Counted from the first letter of the stretch, positions 12,064-25,457 are shown. The stretch: DNA of 64,000 bases from Marchantia polymorpha subsp. ruderalis (GCA_037833965.1 AP031352.1:9590501-9654500), one strand, 5' to 3'. Made by a program: numbers and translations. Notes: generated from the letters alone by a model not told the origin.

Positions 12064-13560
12064 ATGTCTGCGTCGTCGGTGGCATTGCAGTGCCGACTGG
12101 ATTTGCTCGTGTGTGGAAGTGTGGGGGGCCGAGATGCAGGGGCGGTTGCCTCTCGTCTCGACGGTTTGAAGAGCAGCAGGGCTTTTAGGCGCAGAGCTTT
12201 GATTCTGAAAGCAGGGCCTCAAATTTACGGGCAGCCATGGAGTCCTTTGCGCCGGGCGAATTTCTCCGCCAGGGCGCACTTAGGGCACATTCCCGGGGCG
12301 GACGACATTCACGCGCACCTGGCAGTTCTGACGCAGTCGTCCGAGGTCGCGCAAGCCATGCTTACCAAAGCCGAGGGCGCTTTTTTTATGCTCGCAGACG
12401 CGGCGGTTAATTCAGACGCGGCCTCGACCACGGAAGTCGTCGGCAGGCAAAGCGGTGGATGGTTAGGAGGAGTCACGGATTCCCTCGAGTTTTTTCTTAA
12501 AATTTTAAAGAATGGCCTGGAGAGTGTTCATGTCCCTTACTCGTATGGATTCGCGATTATTCTTCTCACCATCCTGGTCAAAGCAGCGACTCTGCCTCTT
12601 ACCAAGGCCCAGGTTGAATCCACCATTAACATGCAAAATTTACAGCCCAAGCTGAAGGCAATCCAGACTCGATACCAAGGTGATCAGGAGCGCATCCAAC
12701 TCGAGACCGCTCGGCTCTACAAGCAGGCTGGCGTGAACCCTCTGGCAGGATGTTTGCCCACTCTTGCTACCCTGCCAGTTTGGATTGGGCTTTACAGGGC
12801 TCTTTCGAATGTGGCCAACGAGGGTCTTCTTACCGAGGGTTTCTTCTGGATTCCGTCTCTAGCAGGACCTACTACCATAGTGGCGAGAGCAGCTGGCAGC
12901 GGGATTTCATGGCTTTTCCCATTCGAGAACGGCGCCCCACCTCTGGGATGGGGCGACACCGCCGCGTATTTGGTGCTGCCGGTCCTGCTTGTAATTTCTC
13001 AATTCGTCTCCATGCAGATTATGCAGCCCCCTCAGTCCACTGACCCCAGTCAGAAAAATACGCAACTCATTCTGAAGTTCCTCCCACTCATGATTGGTTA
13101 TTTTTCATTGTCTGTACCCTCAGGATTGAGTTTATACTGGTTGACGAACAACATTCTTAGTACTGCCCAGCAGGTGTGGTTGAGGAAACCCAAGACCAAT
13201 GCACTCGATACCAATGCCACCATTATCAGCGCTGGCCAGGCCAAGCGTTCAACTCCCGCAGCCCCTCCTGCAGCAACGAGCTTACCAGAATCGTCTGCTG
13301 CCACCACCACCGCGAAGGAGGACAGGCGTGGCGAGAAATTTAGGGAGCTGAAGATGCAGGAAGCCAGGAGGAAAGGAAAGAAGGGGGAGTCCACCGTCAC
13401 GAAAGCTCAGTCTGTAGAAACCAACGGTTCGGCAGCTGCGGACGATTCTAGTGACGACGAAGACCAAGAGGAGGGTGTTATAGACGTTTCTGCTGGAAAG
13501 GATGCTGTCGAGGTAGGTGGAAAGAGAAGCAAACGATCAAAAAGGAGGCGCTCTGACTAA
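12064..13560 (+). CDS. ALB3: ALB3, thylakoid Oxa1/YidC/Alb3-family insertase, intronless
   Basis: ALB3 inserts light-harvesting chlorophyll proteins and other proteins into the thylakoid membrane, working with cpSRP and FtsY. The frame is uninterrupted at 498 residues. The N-terminus (about 1-100) is rich in Ser, Ala and Arg with few acidic residues and reads as a plastid and thylakoid targeting region. The insertase core follows. It has YGFAIILLTILVKAATLPLT (about 160-180), the amphipathic helical loop QPKLKAIQTRYQGD, NPLAGCLPTLATLPVWIGLY (about 225-245), a segment near 300-321, and SVPSGLSLYWLTNN (about 348-361). The hydrophilic tail has an acidic run (DDSSDDEDQEE) and ends KRSKRSKRRRSD, which resembles the basic cpSRP43-binding motif of ALB3 tails. 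The start ATG is the first in frame and has plausible context. Angiosperm ALB3 genes have many introns, so the intronless state is notable. The mitochondrial OXA1 alternative is less likely given the tail. Confidence 0.92.
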   Translation: MSASSVALQCRLDLLVCGSVGGRDAGAVASRLDGLKSSRAFRRRALILKAGPQIYGQPWSPLRRANFSARAHLGHIPGADDIHAHLAVLTQSSEVAQAMLTKAEGAFFMLADAAVNSDAASTTEVVGRQSGGWLGGVTDSLEFFLKILKNGLESVHVPYSYGFAIILLTILVKAATLPLTKAQVESTINMQNLQPKLKAIQTRYQGDQERIQLETARLYKQAGVNPLAGCLPTLATLPVWIGLYRALSNVANEGLLTEGFFWIPSLAGPTTIVARAAGSGISWLFPFENGAPPLGWGDTAAYLVLPVLLVISQFVSMQIMQPPQSTDPSQKNTQLILKFLPLMIGYFSLSVPSGLSLYWLTNNILSTAQQVWLRKPKTNALDTNATIISAGQAKRSTPAAPPAATSLPESSAATTTAKEDRRGEKFRELKMQEARRKGKKGESTVTKAQSVETNGSAAADDSSDDEDQEEGVIDVSAGKDAVEVGGKRSKRSKRRRSD

Positions 13561-16500
13561 ATGATTATGAAATTCAAATGGTGCCGGTAGGCACCATTGC
13601 GCAATGTGTATCTATAGATATCTGTTAGAACCTCCCTTGAAGCATCTTTGCTGATCATGGAAATGATATCTGAGGTTTCAGATGATGTAAAGACAAAGAT
13701 CTTCTGTATACAAGTTGCAGGTGAGAGGTAGAGGACTTAGCTTCAACTTTGTGCCAATTTTGTATGATTATTTCGCATTTAAATCTGATAGTTGGGCGCC
13801 TGATACGCGAGCGCTTCTTGAAGTAGGCCTTATAGAAGCTGTTTTTGTTTCATTCTCAATTTTGAAGCAAAACTGGTTGGGGACCTTCGTCTCATGCGCA
13901 CGCGAGGTAACGGAGTCTGCTCCACCTCTGGCTTCCCTCCTTGCTAGCACGTAGGCTTGTTGTAAAGTATGCCTGTGCCCATTATATCTGCCAGTTGTTC
14001 ATTGCCACTGCAGAGTGCATTTTTTAGTATGGATGGATGGGCACAAGATCTACCCATATTCATATCACTCCCCTCGCACTCGGTGAGTTTTGGTCAAACC
14101 AAATTTAAGCGCCAACTCTGTGTCTGAAATTCTCATTTAGACGAGGAATCAATGGTGTCTCGTCTTCAACACACTCTTGCTTCTCGGGGATAGCTGATTC
14201 GCTAAATCTTAGTTGCTGTTTCCGCATTCGAATTCTGTACATCGGACGATATTCAGAGTGTTCGAAGCCCTGATTTGTGGAGCTGTTCATTTTAGGATTA
14301 AGAGTCGGATGTTTTGTAGTTGAGAATCACTGTAGGAATGTGTTTAAGAACGATGTATTTTACCAGTCTATCGAAAGTAAGAATTTCTTTCTCACTGTTT
14401 CTTGTGTACCAGTGATTTTCCTGGAATGAAGTTGTTTACCTGGCATTTGGAACTATCATTTTATCATCAGCTCCTGGATGCGGTCTCAGTCTCTCTTTGC
14501 AGGTCGTCATTTGCCCAAGTGTCTGCTAAAGTGTACAAAAGGTGAGACGTGGCTGACTTAAGTTCATCCGATCGAGCGATGATCTTGTCGTTTGTCTCAA
14601 CGTACTGACCAGTACATTTTTCAGTACAAAGTACCAGTTTTATCGTGTAATTCCTCTCGAGGCACTTTCCTGAGTGGAATACTGAATAACCGCATCGTAT
14701 CTCTCACTGCGAAGGTTCACAGCCTCAAACAAGAACTTACGTCCTTGCGGAAAGGTTGTTATGTATGAATACGTGGTGCACTTTGTTAGCACGTAAGACA
14801 ATGCGCGTTCATGTACTTTTCGTCAAGATGAACCATGTCAACGTCTTGGGCTTTCGAAATGAGAGCGAATCCTTCCAAGTATTGAACGAAGTCATGTGGG
14901 ACGAGATTGGGTTTGTAAAAGTGCTGACTGGAGGAAAAGATTGAAGAACTCTTACATACTCAGACACGAAGTCGTCACGAACGCTTCACTTCCCTGTGCA
15001 AATCAGATTTCTGTGTGCAGCCAACGCTTCGGTTTGATATGTGATTCGTCAATCACTTATCAAAGCGAAGCGCGTAGCTACACGATAAGACTGTCTGGTT
15101 GATATAGAAGTATGTCACACAAGAGAGCGACGTCATGCTCTCTAGCCAAATACAAAGTGGAAAAAGTGGTTGCAAAGCAAAGTACTTATTGTAAGAACAA
15201 AAGTGTATTTGTGAGATATAAAATTCTTCTAACATTTCAATGAGTTATTATCTAATGGAGTTTTCTATGTGCGAAATCAAATGACTGGAGTAATAGGTTT
15301 AAGTTACGATGTTCGAGAAATCAAAATTTTAATACTGAGAATAAACTCTCAAATCGTGGAAAATAGTTCTACGAAATCGGAATGTGATCAACAAGATGAA
15401 TAAAAATGTCAAAAAAACAAACATGACCGTGATTTGTTAGATTGAAATAAAAAATAATTAACATATTCATGAAATAATATTTTTTTTGGATATTGGAGAA
15501 AAAAGAGGTAACATTAGGTTAAGTGATTAACAAAGTAGTTTTGTGCTATACAAAGATGAAATCTAAAATAAATCCTATAGGTTGAACAGTTTCTAAATAA
15601 ATAAATAAATATTATAGAATTTGTAGAAGATTCAATAACATATTAAATTAATTAATTTCTTTCAGTTTAACTTGATTTCTCTTTCTGACTAGATAAAAAA
15701 TATTTTTTTATATAAAAATGATTAGTAATGTAAATTATATATATAAAATATGAATAGTAGTTTATATAATTTAGGAAGATATCATTGATTATGTTCTAAG
15801 AGCTAGAAAGGTATTGAAGTATTTAAGTGTGACAAAGATACATTTTTGAAATATAAATGTAAACTGAATTGCATAATTTCTTTACAATAATTTGAAATAA
15901 TTTGTATTACAAATTATTTGAAATATCCTATTCGAAACATTAGATATCATTCGAATGTTTATATAGTTTAGTTAGATGCAACAATTTAACAAAGCCAACA
16001 CAAATTATGTGATTCTCTTCAATAATAGAAAAAACAAAATAAATTGATTTTACTCAAAATCCTTATTTTTTTCATATAGATCTATTGCAAAATTTTTGAA
16101 TCTCAGTTGCTATCATAGTAAGCTTAATCATTGTTGAAAAAAGTAGAATTAACATGAGCTAACTGTATAAAAATATGCTAGAAATTAAAATATGAATATA
16201 AAATTTTAAATAATAAATAAAATTTATTCAGCCACATTAAACGTAAACATCTTTTGATGCAAATAAATTGGTATTATTTTGATTTCCACAAAAGTAGTAA
16301 ATTGACATAAAATAAATGATGACAAATATATAGTATGATTATCCAATTTAACATACGATACTCATGAGATTGTATGTTTTTTTATATGATAGAAATTTAT
16401 CAAAATATAAATATAAATACAATTTTAATTTTAATTTAATAATATTGTGATTAATTTTTATTATAATTAACTTGTATCAAAACAATGCATACATAATATA

Positions 16501-19500
16501 TTAAGTAATCATGAATTGATTAATGTATGAAAAAAATTTAAGATGTAAATGGAATATAAATATTTTACTATTATAATCATATAATATTACAATTTTTATA
16601 TTATATCATTTTTATATTGTTTCAAAAATTGTGAAGAACCGAAGATATATGGTACATGATTATGTGATAAACATGATAGATGATTGTTTTTTTTTCATCA
16701 AATAACTCAATGATGATTGACTTGATGTTGAAATGTATAATAGTTCTAATTTTGATAATGAATTGTTATCATCTTAATCTGAGTCAAATATGATACTTTT
16801 TAATGTATATATGTGGTTGTGATGAATTTTTTTTTTTAATTTTACAATGAGAATATAAATTTTTTCAAATTGAAACTTTATGATGAAGTTGTTTTAGAAT
16901 GAAAGATTGCATGTAGATTTTGTATATCATTCTTATTATTCTAAAACTTTCCAATTCATGTTAATTTGAAAACATGAAAAAAACAATTAATGATAAAAGT
17001 TTCTAGATGTGATATTTTTAAACTTAAATTTTATTATCTGAGTATTTCTAAATGAGTCCATTTATGAATTCTGACTCTTTTAATGTTTTTAACTTTAAAA
17101 AAAAAGTCAGTGTATCTTTATTCAATTATGCTAAGTTTGAATGTAAACTGATTATTAACTGATTATTCCAATATTTACATATTGATCTAGTATGATTGAC
17201 TATTATCATGCATTTTTTTGGGTTCTTGATCGCAATAGTATTTCACATGGTAGGCGATCATCTAGATTAAAAATAAACTACGTAATTCTGATGATTAAAA
17301 TTTTCATTTTTATTAACAACTTAGAATTATGATGAAAATGTTATCCAATTGATCTGTAACAAAGAAAAGTAAAAAACTTAACTTAATTTAACATGCCATT
17401 ATGAAATCTATTAAAGTACTAATAAGATAAATACTAAGTTAAATTCTCAAATTCATTTACTTCTCTCTACAGAAAGTTAAAATTTCTGATTCGTTGATTA
17501 CATTATACAATCTTGATAATTTTCTATCATGGAACAATAAGTGCCTGCGGAGCATAAAGTGCTTGCATACTAAAGAGTCATGAAGTAGGAAGTAAGTCAC
17601 CCGAATAAGTTTCTGTAAATGTACTTCCATCCACCACAGTGACCAGTTCAAGATAAGAGAACTCGGCGGAAACATTCATGGGCAAAAGCCTCAGATGTCT
17701 CCATATAACAACTAAAATTTAAGGGAAAATTTGACATAAACTGCAGATTCGTGCCTCGGAGCAGTTATTTCTTACAGGCCAGCAGAGGTGGCACAAGCGT
17801 ACCTAGTGAGAATATTCGAGAACACCGCACGTGATTTCGATCTCATAGTATTGACCATCTTTCTCACATCACTGTTGCATCAAGATGATTGTAGAGAACT
17901 TAACGATCTTAATACTGTATAATTGTTTGCCCACCCTTACAACCAGCCTATATGCAACGGAAACTGCACTCTCCTCGTCCTCCGTGTTCTCCATACTACA
18001 TCGAACAACTCATTTCCCTCTCGCACACTCCTCCCTTCTCCTCCTACCTTCAGCAACCACAACAGCGGCGCGCTGGCATCCTAGGCTTGCTAATCCCTCT
18101 CATTCCCTCTTCTGTTCTCATTGTCTCCACGATTAGACGATAGTACTGCATAATTGTCATGTTTCTTCAGTTTTGTATCTCTGATTGCTTTCAACCTACA
18201 CTAATCCCACATGTGCCGATAGTGATCAATCTCGTAGAAGCTCTGGGTTTTACCTTTGTGCATAGAGAAGAGCGTAAAATTTTCTCTGTAGACAACAATT
18301 CAAAACTAGCGTTTCATGCATTGTAATGGGCTGACAATTCACGTGCAATGAGACTACTGGTCTAGCGGATCTATGTGCATCTCTCGTAGACTGACTATTT
18401 GTAAGATATTGATGTTTGTTTAATCCGATCCTGCGGGCATCACAAAGGATCATTGCGCCGCCCTTTGAATTTGAAACTGAGTCATTGTGAAGATTTTTGT
18501 TCCTTTTAGATCAGGAGGGCGTTTTAGAAGTCCACAGATTTGGGGTGAAATCTGTAGGGTCCAACTCCAACTTCTGTTAAAGCCCGAGGAGTGTCTAGAC
18601 GACCAGGTTGTGAATCATTGCCAAGTTTCTGATCACTGGAATGGAAAAGAGAGGATTTGCAATATCCAGTACCTGAAACTCGACATACGAAGCACGAACG
18701 GTCCTCGGTCCTCTTCATGGAGACAGTATGTAGAGCACCAAATTCCTGTAGTAATTATCGTCCATAAAACTTGGACGTCCTGAAGTTTGCTAGCAATGAT
18801 GAAGCAGCACCTCTCACGAAATTCTAGTTTTTTATTGAGAACTGCTGCTCCTAAAGATAGATATTCAATGCTTCAACAAGTACAGAGCATCAAATTGCCA
18901 TCAATAAGGCAGTCTGAAGCCGTTTATTGAAACAATGCGCCACATTTCATTTATATAATCGGCAACAGTCATGTATGGCAATAATCGGCAACAGTCTCAT
19001 ACTAAATTGCTTCATTAGAGAGTAATATGATTGGATATAGAACTTTATTCTTATTCATGTCAATTTTCAAAGGAACTTATGAGCTCGTTTTTGATATTGA
19101 CCTTGCTATACTTCTATTATCATAGATCCCTGTCAAGGAGTCGTCGAGTTGGCGTTCTATGAGTCGTCGATAGCAAACACATTGAGTCAGGGGGCTTAGT
19201 GGTTACAATTGACTGTGCAAGATGGAGCTCTGTATCACTATGCATTTTCTATGCATCACTGACGCATTTTGTATGAGAACACAAAAAGATTCCGAAGCAG
19301 TGTTCTCAAGAAAGTCAGCTTCTCATCATATAACACTCAGATGTATTAACCTCCAATTCAAGAGTAGGCATGTTATAATTTATGTGTAGCCAGTTCTTCA
19401 ATCAAGGGTGTTCATCAAAATCAACTTACTCAGCATCAGCTTCTATTACACATATACTGTGTCACGTGGAGTGGCGCTGGAGTCTGCCATTCCTTTCGAG

Positions 19501-19885
19501 ATTCGCGGCGTTACGGCGGAAGCCAGGGTTGAAACTGGATTCAAATGATTGTCTTTGGCGAAGACTAGAGATCATGCAACAGAAGCAAAGAACGGACCCG
19601 CAGCCACAGTGCAAATATATAATCTCGTAATATGGTCAGGTCAAACCGCTGCACGAGAAGTCACCGAGATTCCTGTAATGCAGACATCTTAAACGAAGAT
19701 TGACTCTTTATCCTCCGAGCTGACGGAAGTGAAGCGACGTCGCTTCAGAACCTGAAACCTGCATCACAAAATTTCTCATGGTCTCTGCTTCCTCTGCTCG
19801 GCCAGGAGCTTAGGCTGCTGCTTTGAAAGCATGTCCATCTAATCTCTAGCTTCACATGAATTGGGCTTTTAATTGGATTTGAAAG
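13561..19885. other. Long intergenic stretch, mainly AT-rich
   Basis: The first few hundred bases are probably the ALB3 3' UTR. From about 15200 to 17500 the sequence is extremely AT-rich with no coding signal. A CT-rich, more GC-balanced patch at about 17930-18130 resembles plant 5' leaders, but no gene follows directly. A 16-bp direct repeat (ATAATCGGCAACAGTC) occurs at 18955-18970 and 18981-18996. I see no tRNA, rRNA or further gene. Confidence 0.5.
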
Positions 19886-20827
19886 ATGGATCGGAGATTC
19901 ATGTCTGCTCGAAAGGTTGAGTTCGGTATTCTTGCGTTGATGGTGCTGATTTCGCATCATGCCATTCAGACATTCGGAGCAGGTCAGGTCGTAGGCTACT
20001 GGGGCCAAGAAGGCGACGACAAAACGGAAGGTTCTCTGGCTGCGCTCTGCGCGTCTGGCAACTACGGCATTGTGATCATAGCATACCTCTCAAAATTCGG
20101 CCGAAACCAGTCTCCCGTGCTCGATCTGGGAGGCCACTGCGATGCTCCGACGGGAGCGTGTCAGCGCTACGCCTCGGAAATTGCGACATGCCAGAAACGA
20201 GGCATCAGGGTGCTGCTCTCTCTGGGAGGAGAAGTGGGGGGCTACGGCTTCGACACGGCCGACGAAGCCCGGCTGCTGGCGCAAGACATCTGGGACAACT
20301 ACATGGGAGGCAGCTCGAGCAATAGCCCGCTGGGGGAGGTGAATTTGGATGGTCTCGACCTGCGGATTTTCAGTGGAGGCCACAGGTTTTACGCGGATTT
20401 GGGAGGACGGCTGCGCGAGATCGCCCAGGACAACCAGTACAAGTATTTGTACTTCGGCGTGTCTCCTCAGTGCCCCTGCCCCGATCCCTCTCTGGGTCCT
20501 GACTCGGCGGGCAAGTTCATGGAGACGAATTTGGTGGATCTCGTGTTCGTGCAGTTCTATAACAACCCTGGATGTGATATTCGGGGCGGGATCGATGACC
20601 TTGTGAGATCGTGGAGCAATTGGATCACCAGGATCACGGCTTCGAAACCGGCCTTTTACATATCCCTCCCTGCGAGCCCCTCGGCCGGCGAAGGGTTCAT
20701 TGACACGAAGACTCTCAAAGACAGTGTTGTACCATCTATCAAGACTATTGGAAATTACAGTGGGGTTGCGCTCTGGGCACCCAGTACGAATAGAACATTT
20801 GCGGCGAGTATCAAGAGCATTGTCTAG
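19886..20827 (+). CDS. Secreted GH18 class III chitinase-like protein lacking catalytic acids
   Basis: This frame of 313 residues is intronless. A basic start and hydrophobic run (FGILALMVLISHH, about 13-25) form a signal peptide, with mature protein from about residue 33 (GQVVGYWGQEGDD). Class III features are present: the strand motif VLLSLGGEVGGYGF (about 109-122), VFVQFYNNPGC (220-230), cysteines at conserved spacing and a late ALWAPS. In active members the motif reads DGxDFDIE, where the last Asp and Glu act in hydrolysis of chitin. Here it reads DGLDLRIF (155-162), so R160 and F162 replace both acids. I infer no chitinase activity. A lectin-like, storage or inhibitor role, as in narbonin or XIP-type relatives, is possible. 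The gene is much richer in GC than its surroundings. ATG 19886 is used as the start, and the next in-frame ATG (19901) would also keep the signal peptide. Confidence 0.88.
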   Translation: MDRRFMSARKVEFGILALMVLISHHAIQTFGAGQVVGYWGQEGDDKTEGSLAALCASGNYGIVIIAYLSKFGRNQSPVLDLGGHCDAPTGACQRYASEIATCQKRGIRVLLSLGGEVGGYGFDTADEARLLAQDIWDNYMGGSSSNSPLGEVNLDGLDLRIFSGGHRFYADLGGRLREIAQDNQYKYLYFGVSPQCPCPDPSLGPDSAGKFMETNLVDLVFVQFYNNPGCDIRGGIDDLVRSWSNWITRITASKPAFYISLPASPSAGEGFIDTKTLKDSVVPSIKTIGNYSGVALWAPSTNRTFAASIKSIV

Positions 20828-23800
20828 TTGCGTCGCTGTCTTTGAGGATGGTGAAAGACTGGCTAGAGAATATCTCGTGGTCATGGGACAAAGCACTTTG
20901 TAAAGACTTGCACTCCTGAACCTGCCGACATCCTGGATGCGGAAATCCAGATCCTCCACGAAGAACCAGTCGAAGTGGGACTTTGATTGCTTTCTGTTGA
21001 ATAATGAATTGCCCACACACTTAGACCAACTCTTTCTCATGAGTTTACGTGGATTTTGAAGGACTTTCATTCAGTACGCAAGTTCACTGATGTTCAGCTT
21101 ATCACTAGCTGTACATTCTACTCTCTGCAGATTCATTATCTGTATATATCTTCTATCTTCTTTCTTCGTAATTATCCGCTCCTCGAGCAAGCAAAGTGAA
21201 ATCTGGCCGCGCTTGCTGCACAGGCAGGAAGTAATTGTAATGTCACACATTACTAATGTGTGAGGCGGATGTGCCCATATCAGTGTCATATCTATGGCCA
21301 TCAGAGTTGAGTAATATAGCGCCGGTGCTGAGTGGAATGTAAAATCAGAATCATATTTATGTAAATGTAGGTCTCCTCTCGTTGCTCTTGCTGGTAGGCA
21401 CCGATCGCCTCCGCGAGGTCAAAGGGGAAATTGTGCTCGCACATCCTGAATAAAAGAAAAATCCTTCCTGGACCTGGGTCTATCTGCTATCTCCAGGCTC
21501 ATCATGACACTTTGGGAGTTACTGTTCTCGAAGTGTGTGGTCAGTTGCGCCGTCGGCCTGTCGGTTTCGGTATTTTTTCGACACATCTGCAATCCTCTTC
21601 CGGATAATTCGCAGGATGTCCACGATGGTCAAAAGACTAGTACCGACCTTATAGATCAGATGTCGCTGGATTATGACCCTGTTCTGTCTTGGTCTTGCCT
21701 TGCGCTGGATGTGTCTCCGTTGGTTGGCCATTGCCTGTGATGCAATTTCCTTTCCGCGGTGCCGGACCACTTGCTTCTGCTACTGTTATATTAAAAAGTG
21801 GCTCCTCGCGCAACGTGGACCGAGGAGGATACCACACGTGCTGCGCTGAGGAGTTTGTGTTGAAACACCTTTTCGATTCTCCATATAAACTTGACCGGCC
21901 ACGAACATCATCGTCATCCACTGACACAGTGCTGACCTTCGAAGAAGTCTCGTCGCTATATATTCACAGTTGATGTAAAATGTAATTTACCGGCACAGTC
22001 CAGCTTCCATATATAGAGACTGTGAAAGTTGAACCCGTTTCCAACCATCTCAGATTCAAAGTCTTCACGTCTCCATCACAGATTCGAGGCCCGAGCTCCG
22101 AAATCTGTGCTCTCCAAAGGTTAACTGAGCTCTCAACAATTGGTTTGCTTAGCAAGTTTCTTCAGCTGTTGTGGCTTCCCGGGCTTGGATTTGACTCTGG
22201 GGTTTCGCTATCCTGACCATGTCTGATTGCTAGTTTCCTCCCAAGCCCTGATCTTGCTTTCGGGACCGTCTGAAATCTGAAATCGATCACATAAGTTGTT
22301 GCCGCGCCAGCTTCATACCCTTAAATATTGCACTACATTTTTGGCTCATGTCTCGTCCAGCTTAGATTTGTTTAGCCCCACTTGGATATGTCCTCCATAT
22401 CTGATAAGTGTTATGACAGCCTATTTTCAAGCCTTCATTACTATAGCTTGCCGAGCCTTCACTTGGTTATCCCTGTTATTTTGCTTTGGTTTTGTTCCCT
22501 AAATTCCAATATGATGAAACCGTATGGTGTGTTACGATGCAACTCCTTCGTACATGCTCAAAAATCTGTTTGTCTCTGGTGATCATTTTTGTTCGTGATG
22601 ATGCATAGGAGTAGTTCGGGAGCCGCGTTATTCTCTAGTGGTCCGCTGGGACCTACTCATCAGCTTTGTAAGCTATGGAGAATGACAGGAATACCTCCAA
22701 GAAGAGCTGAGCTATTGGAAAGTCACACAGGCAAAGATAGTGCTGGAAGTTTTCGTTCGGCAAAAGCTTAGTCTTTAGATGACTGGACCCATATTCAGTA
22801 AGGGCTAAATCATACATCCCTGAGGTTAAGATGAAAAAGGTTCAACGAAGAAGATTGGCAGAAAGTTAGAACTCTGTCGAAAGTGCAAGAAGAGAGCAAC
22901 TATTGTTGTGTTCACTACAGCTGAGTTAATATTAAAAAAAAATTGTGGGGAATTGATCGGTGGTACGGATCCTTGGGACGAAAGAAGTTTCACATGTGGA
23001 GTTCGATCATGGAGGGATCCCATTAAGTGGCGATGGGAACGGCCAAGGTTTGGATGAGAAAGCCTACATAATCATGGAAGCTGCAGTACAATCTAAGCAC
23101 AAAGAATTTCATAGGGAAGTTTACGAGGACATTGAAAACGGATCAGTTGCAATCAATGGACAAGAAAAATTTAGAAACTTTTCATGATTTTTTTTGGATG
23201 TAGCAAACCTAGACAGAACTTTGATCCATTGGGTTTATTCAGATCTTTTGGTAGCATCATGGAGCTTGGTTTAGGATGTAAGAAGGGAAATCTAATCAGA
23301 TCTTGAGCAATAAAAGGGATGAGTCCGCAGTTAAGGATGATGATCATAAAAATTTAAAAATCCACAAGGTGACGCACTGATAAATCTTAAAGTTTGAATT
23401 TAGATGCGAGTATCGCATTTACATTGATGTCATCTTCTAGCCCATGATGTTTAATTGATACATCTACATACTAAATATCAAACTTCATATGCATTTTTAT
23501 CACAATTTTATGATAAAGTATCATGAATATACTTGATGAAATTATCAAACTCAGTATGATGAACTACTCCATGGAAATGTGTTGAGGTTTTAATGTAGGT
23601 ATATGGATATAAATGGGTAAGGCTCCTCTCCATTAATATACTAATACAATACCAGTGTGTGGTTGTTGATATTATAATGCATCATGGTATAAGATTTATA
23701 AAAATTTCTTTTATTACATCAATATTATTATATGTTTAATCACATACTATCACATGCATGTCTTAAATTGCATGCAACAAGACAAATATGATTCAACGAT

Positions 23801-25457
23801 GATGGTGATAAATACGTACAGTTATAAGAAATTCCTATAGATATAATATAAACTATGATGCATGAGAAAAATAGTTTATATACGTCTGATATGTTTGCAG
23901 TCAATTATATTTGTGACAGTCTTTGATAAATGCACAAATGACATAATTTCAGGAAATGATTATCATTCTCTCATATGAAAGGATATATATAATATTCTCC
24001 CAAGTATCCTAGTATATGATTTGCAAAAAATGTCATCCTTATTTTTTTCTAGACTTTAAATTATATGGATGTACGAAATTCTTAAGTTTATAGATCATTG
24101 TAACATGGATATACAAACAATAATTTAGATCTTGCAAGCAAATTTGTACTTTTTCAACACAAAATATATATTTGGATAATCAAAATACATATTACATTTT
24201 CATATATATTTAGCTTCAACGCTATATATTTATAATGATGTAAAATAGTTAACTGTTCCAGGAAGTTTTGCAAGTCTTGGCTTGTGATAGATCCCTAAAT
24301 CCATTTCATTTTGCATTCCTTGCGGGGATCACAGACTGTTCGCGGTTCCTTCAGGGCTATTTCGTACAAGAACGTCCCATCTTGGAGCCAATCCCCCAAG
24401 ATCGTTTCGAAGGGTTAAAGAGGAAACACTCCTCAACCCTTTGAAACGGGAAGCCACATGTACACAGAGCGCAAGATCGTCACGTCCACGTCATCCGCCA
24501 GTTGGAGACCAGGACCCACGGTGGCACTGTAACCCGGCCCATGAGTTGGCGAAACTTGGCACCTCAGTTCACAGCGTCTCGAAAGGCCAGCAGCCAGTAG
24601 ACCTCGAGCCTTGCCACTCCTCCACATTCTTCGAGCTTTAGATCCTCTTCGGCGAGATTCTTTGCACGTTCGCAGCCCAAAAAATCTTTCCTGGAAACTT
24701 TATTGGCGATAATTGTTGTCGATCGTGATTTGCGAGATATTTAGATCTACTAATTGGCATAAGAAAATATGGATGCGCGCACAGTGTGACGTGCTTCCTG
24801 AGGAAGTAATTGACAGACATTGTTTGATGATCACGGCATAATAGCGCGGCCGGAGATGATTCTGTGCCGTGAATTGCTCTTCACTTGCCCTGGAGAGGTT
24901 GCAAGCGGAGAGGGTGTGGAGGGGCAGTGGAGCCTGGACCGGGAGTAGAGGGGGACATGGAGGACCGATCCATCCCGACTGCGTTGTAGATTTACACCAA
25001 ACCTTCATCTGTTGGTTGCAAATTGACAATCTCTCGTGGAAGGAATAATACCGGGACAGGATTGCTGAAACAACAGTGATGACAACGCGGTGTTGGTGAA
25101 ATTTGGTGATAGTTCTGGTTGTGCAGAGCAGGATATAGAGGAGGATTTTGAAATGCTCTGAAGATTCCGTTGAACTATCTTCATCTTGGAGCTCGGCCTG
25201 TTGCCCTGGCGAAGATGGTCGTTGTCAGCTAACAAGCGATGTGCTTACCTTTTCGGAATGATATAATTCTAAGGAGTGGCTTTTTACGTTGATTTGTGGC
25301 TGATTTGCATGCCGACGATGTCCTCGTGGAAGAACTTGTAGAAACGAATGATCCGTGCGTGAGAAATTGCAGACTTTTGGGAAACGCCAAATTGTCACAA
25401 TAGGCGCCTCTGTGTTGGGATCTCTAGAATTGTTTTGAACAGGGCCCAGGGGTCGAG
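20828..25457. other. Intergenic stretch between the chitinase-like gene and the transporter
   Basis: The first part is probably the 3' UTR of the chitinase-like gene, with a 9-bp perfect foldback at 21244-21262 and a possible AATAAA signal near 21450. Open frames at 21504-21740 and 22960-23187 are short and unrecognised. From 23300 to 24250 the sequence is AT-rich and empty. From about 24280 to 25457 composition becomes more balanced and probably holds the promoter and leader of the transporter gene. Confidence 0.45.

Noticed and set aside
11722..12279. A 185-codon minus-strand frame across the ALB3 leader
   Set aside because: It is low-complexity, translated from the complement of the CT-rich tract, with no motif.
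20090..21070. A 326-codon open frame on the minus strand over the chitinase-like gene
   Set aside because: It is a shadow of the GC-rich sense gene. Its product is Arg-rich without family motifs, while the sense strand has clear GH18 motifs and a signal peptide.
22960..23187. A 75-codon frame with a protein-like composition
   Set aside because: No family is recognised. Possible distant coding relic, but unsupported.
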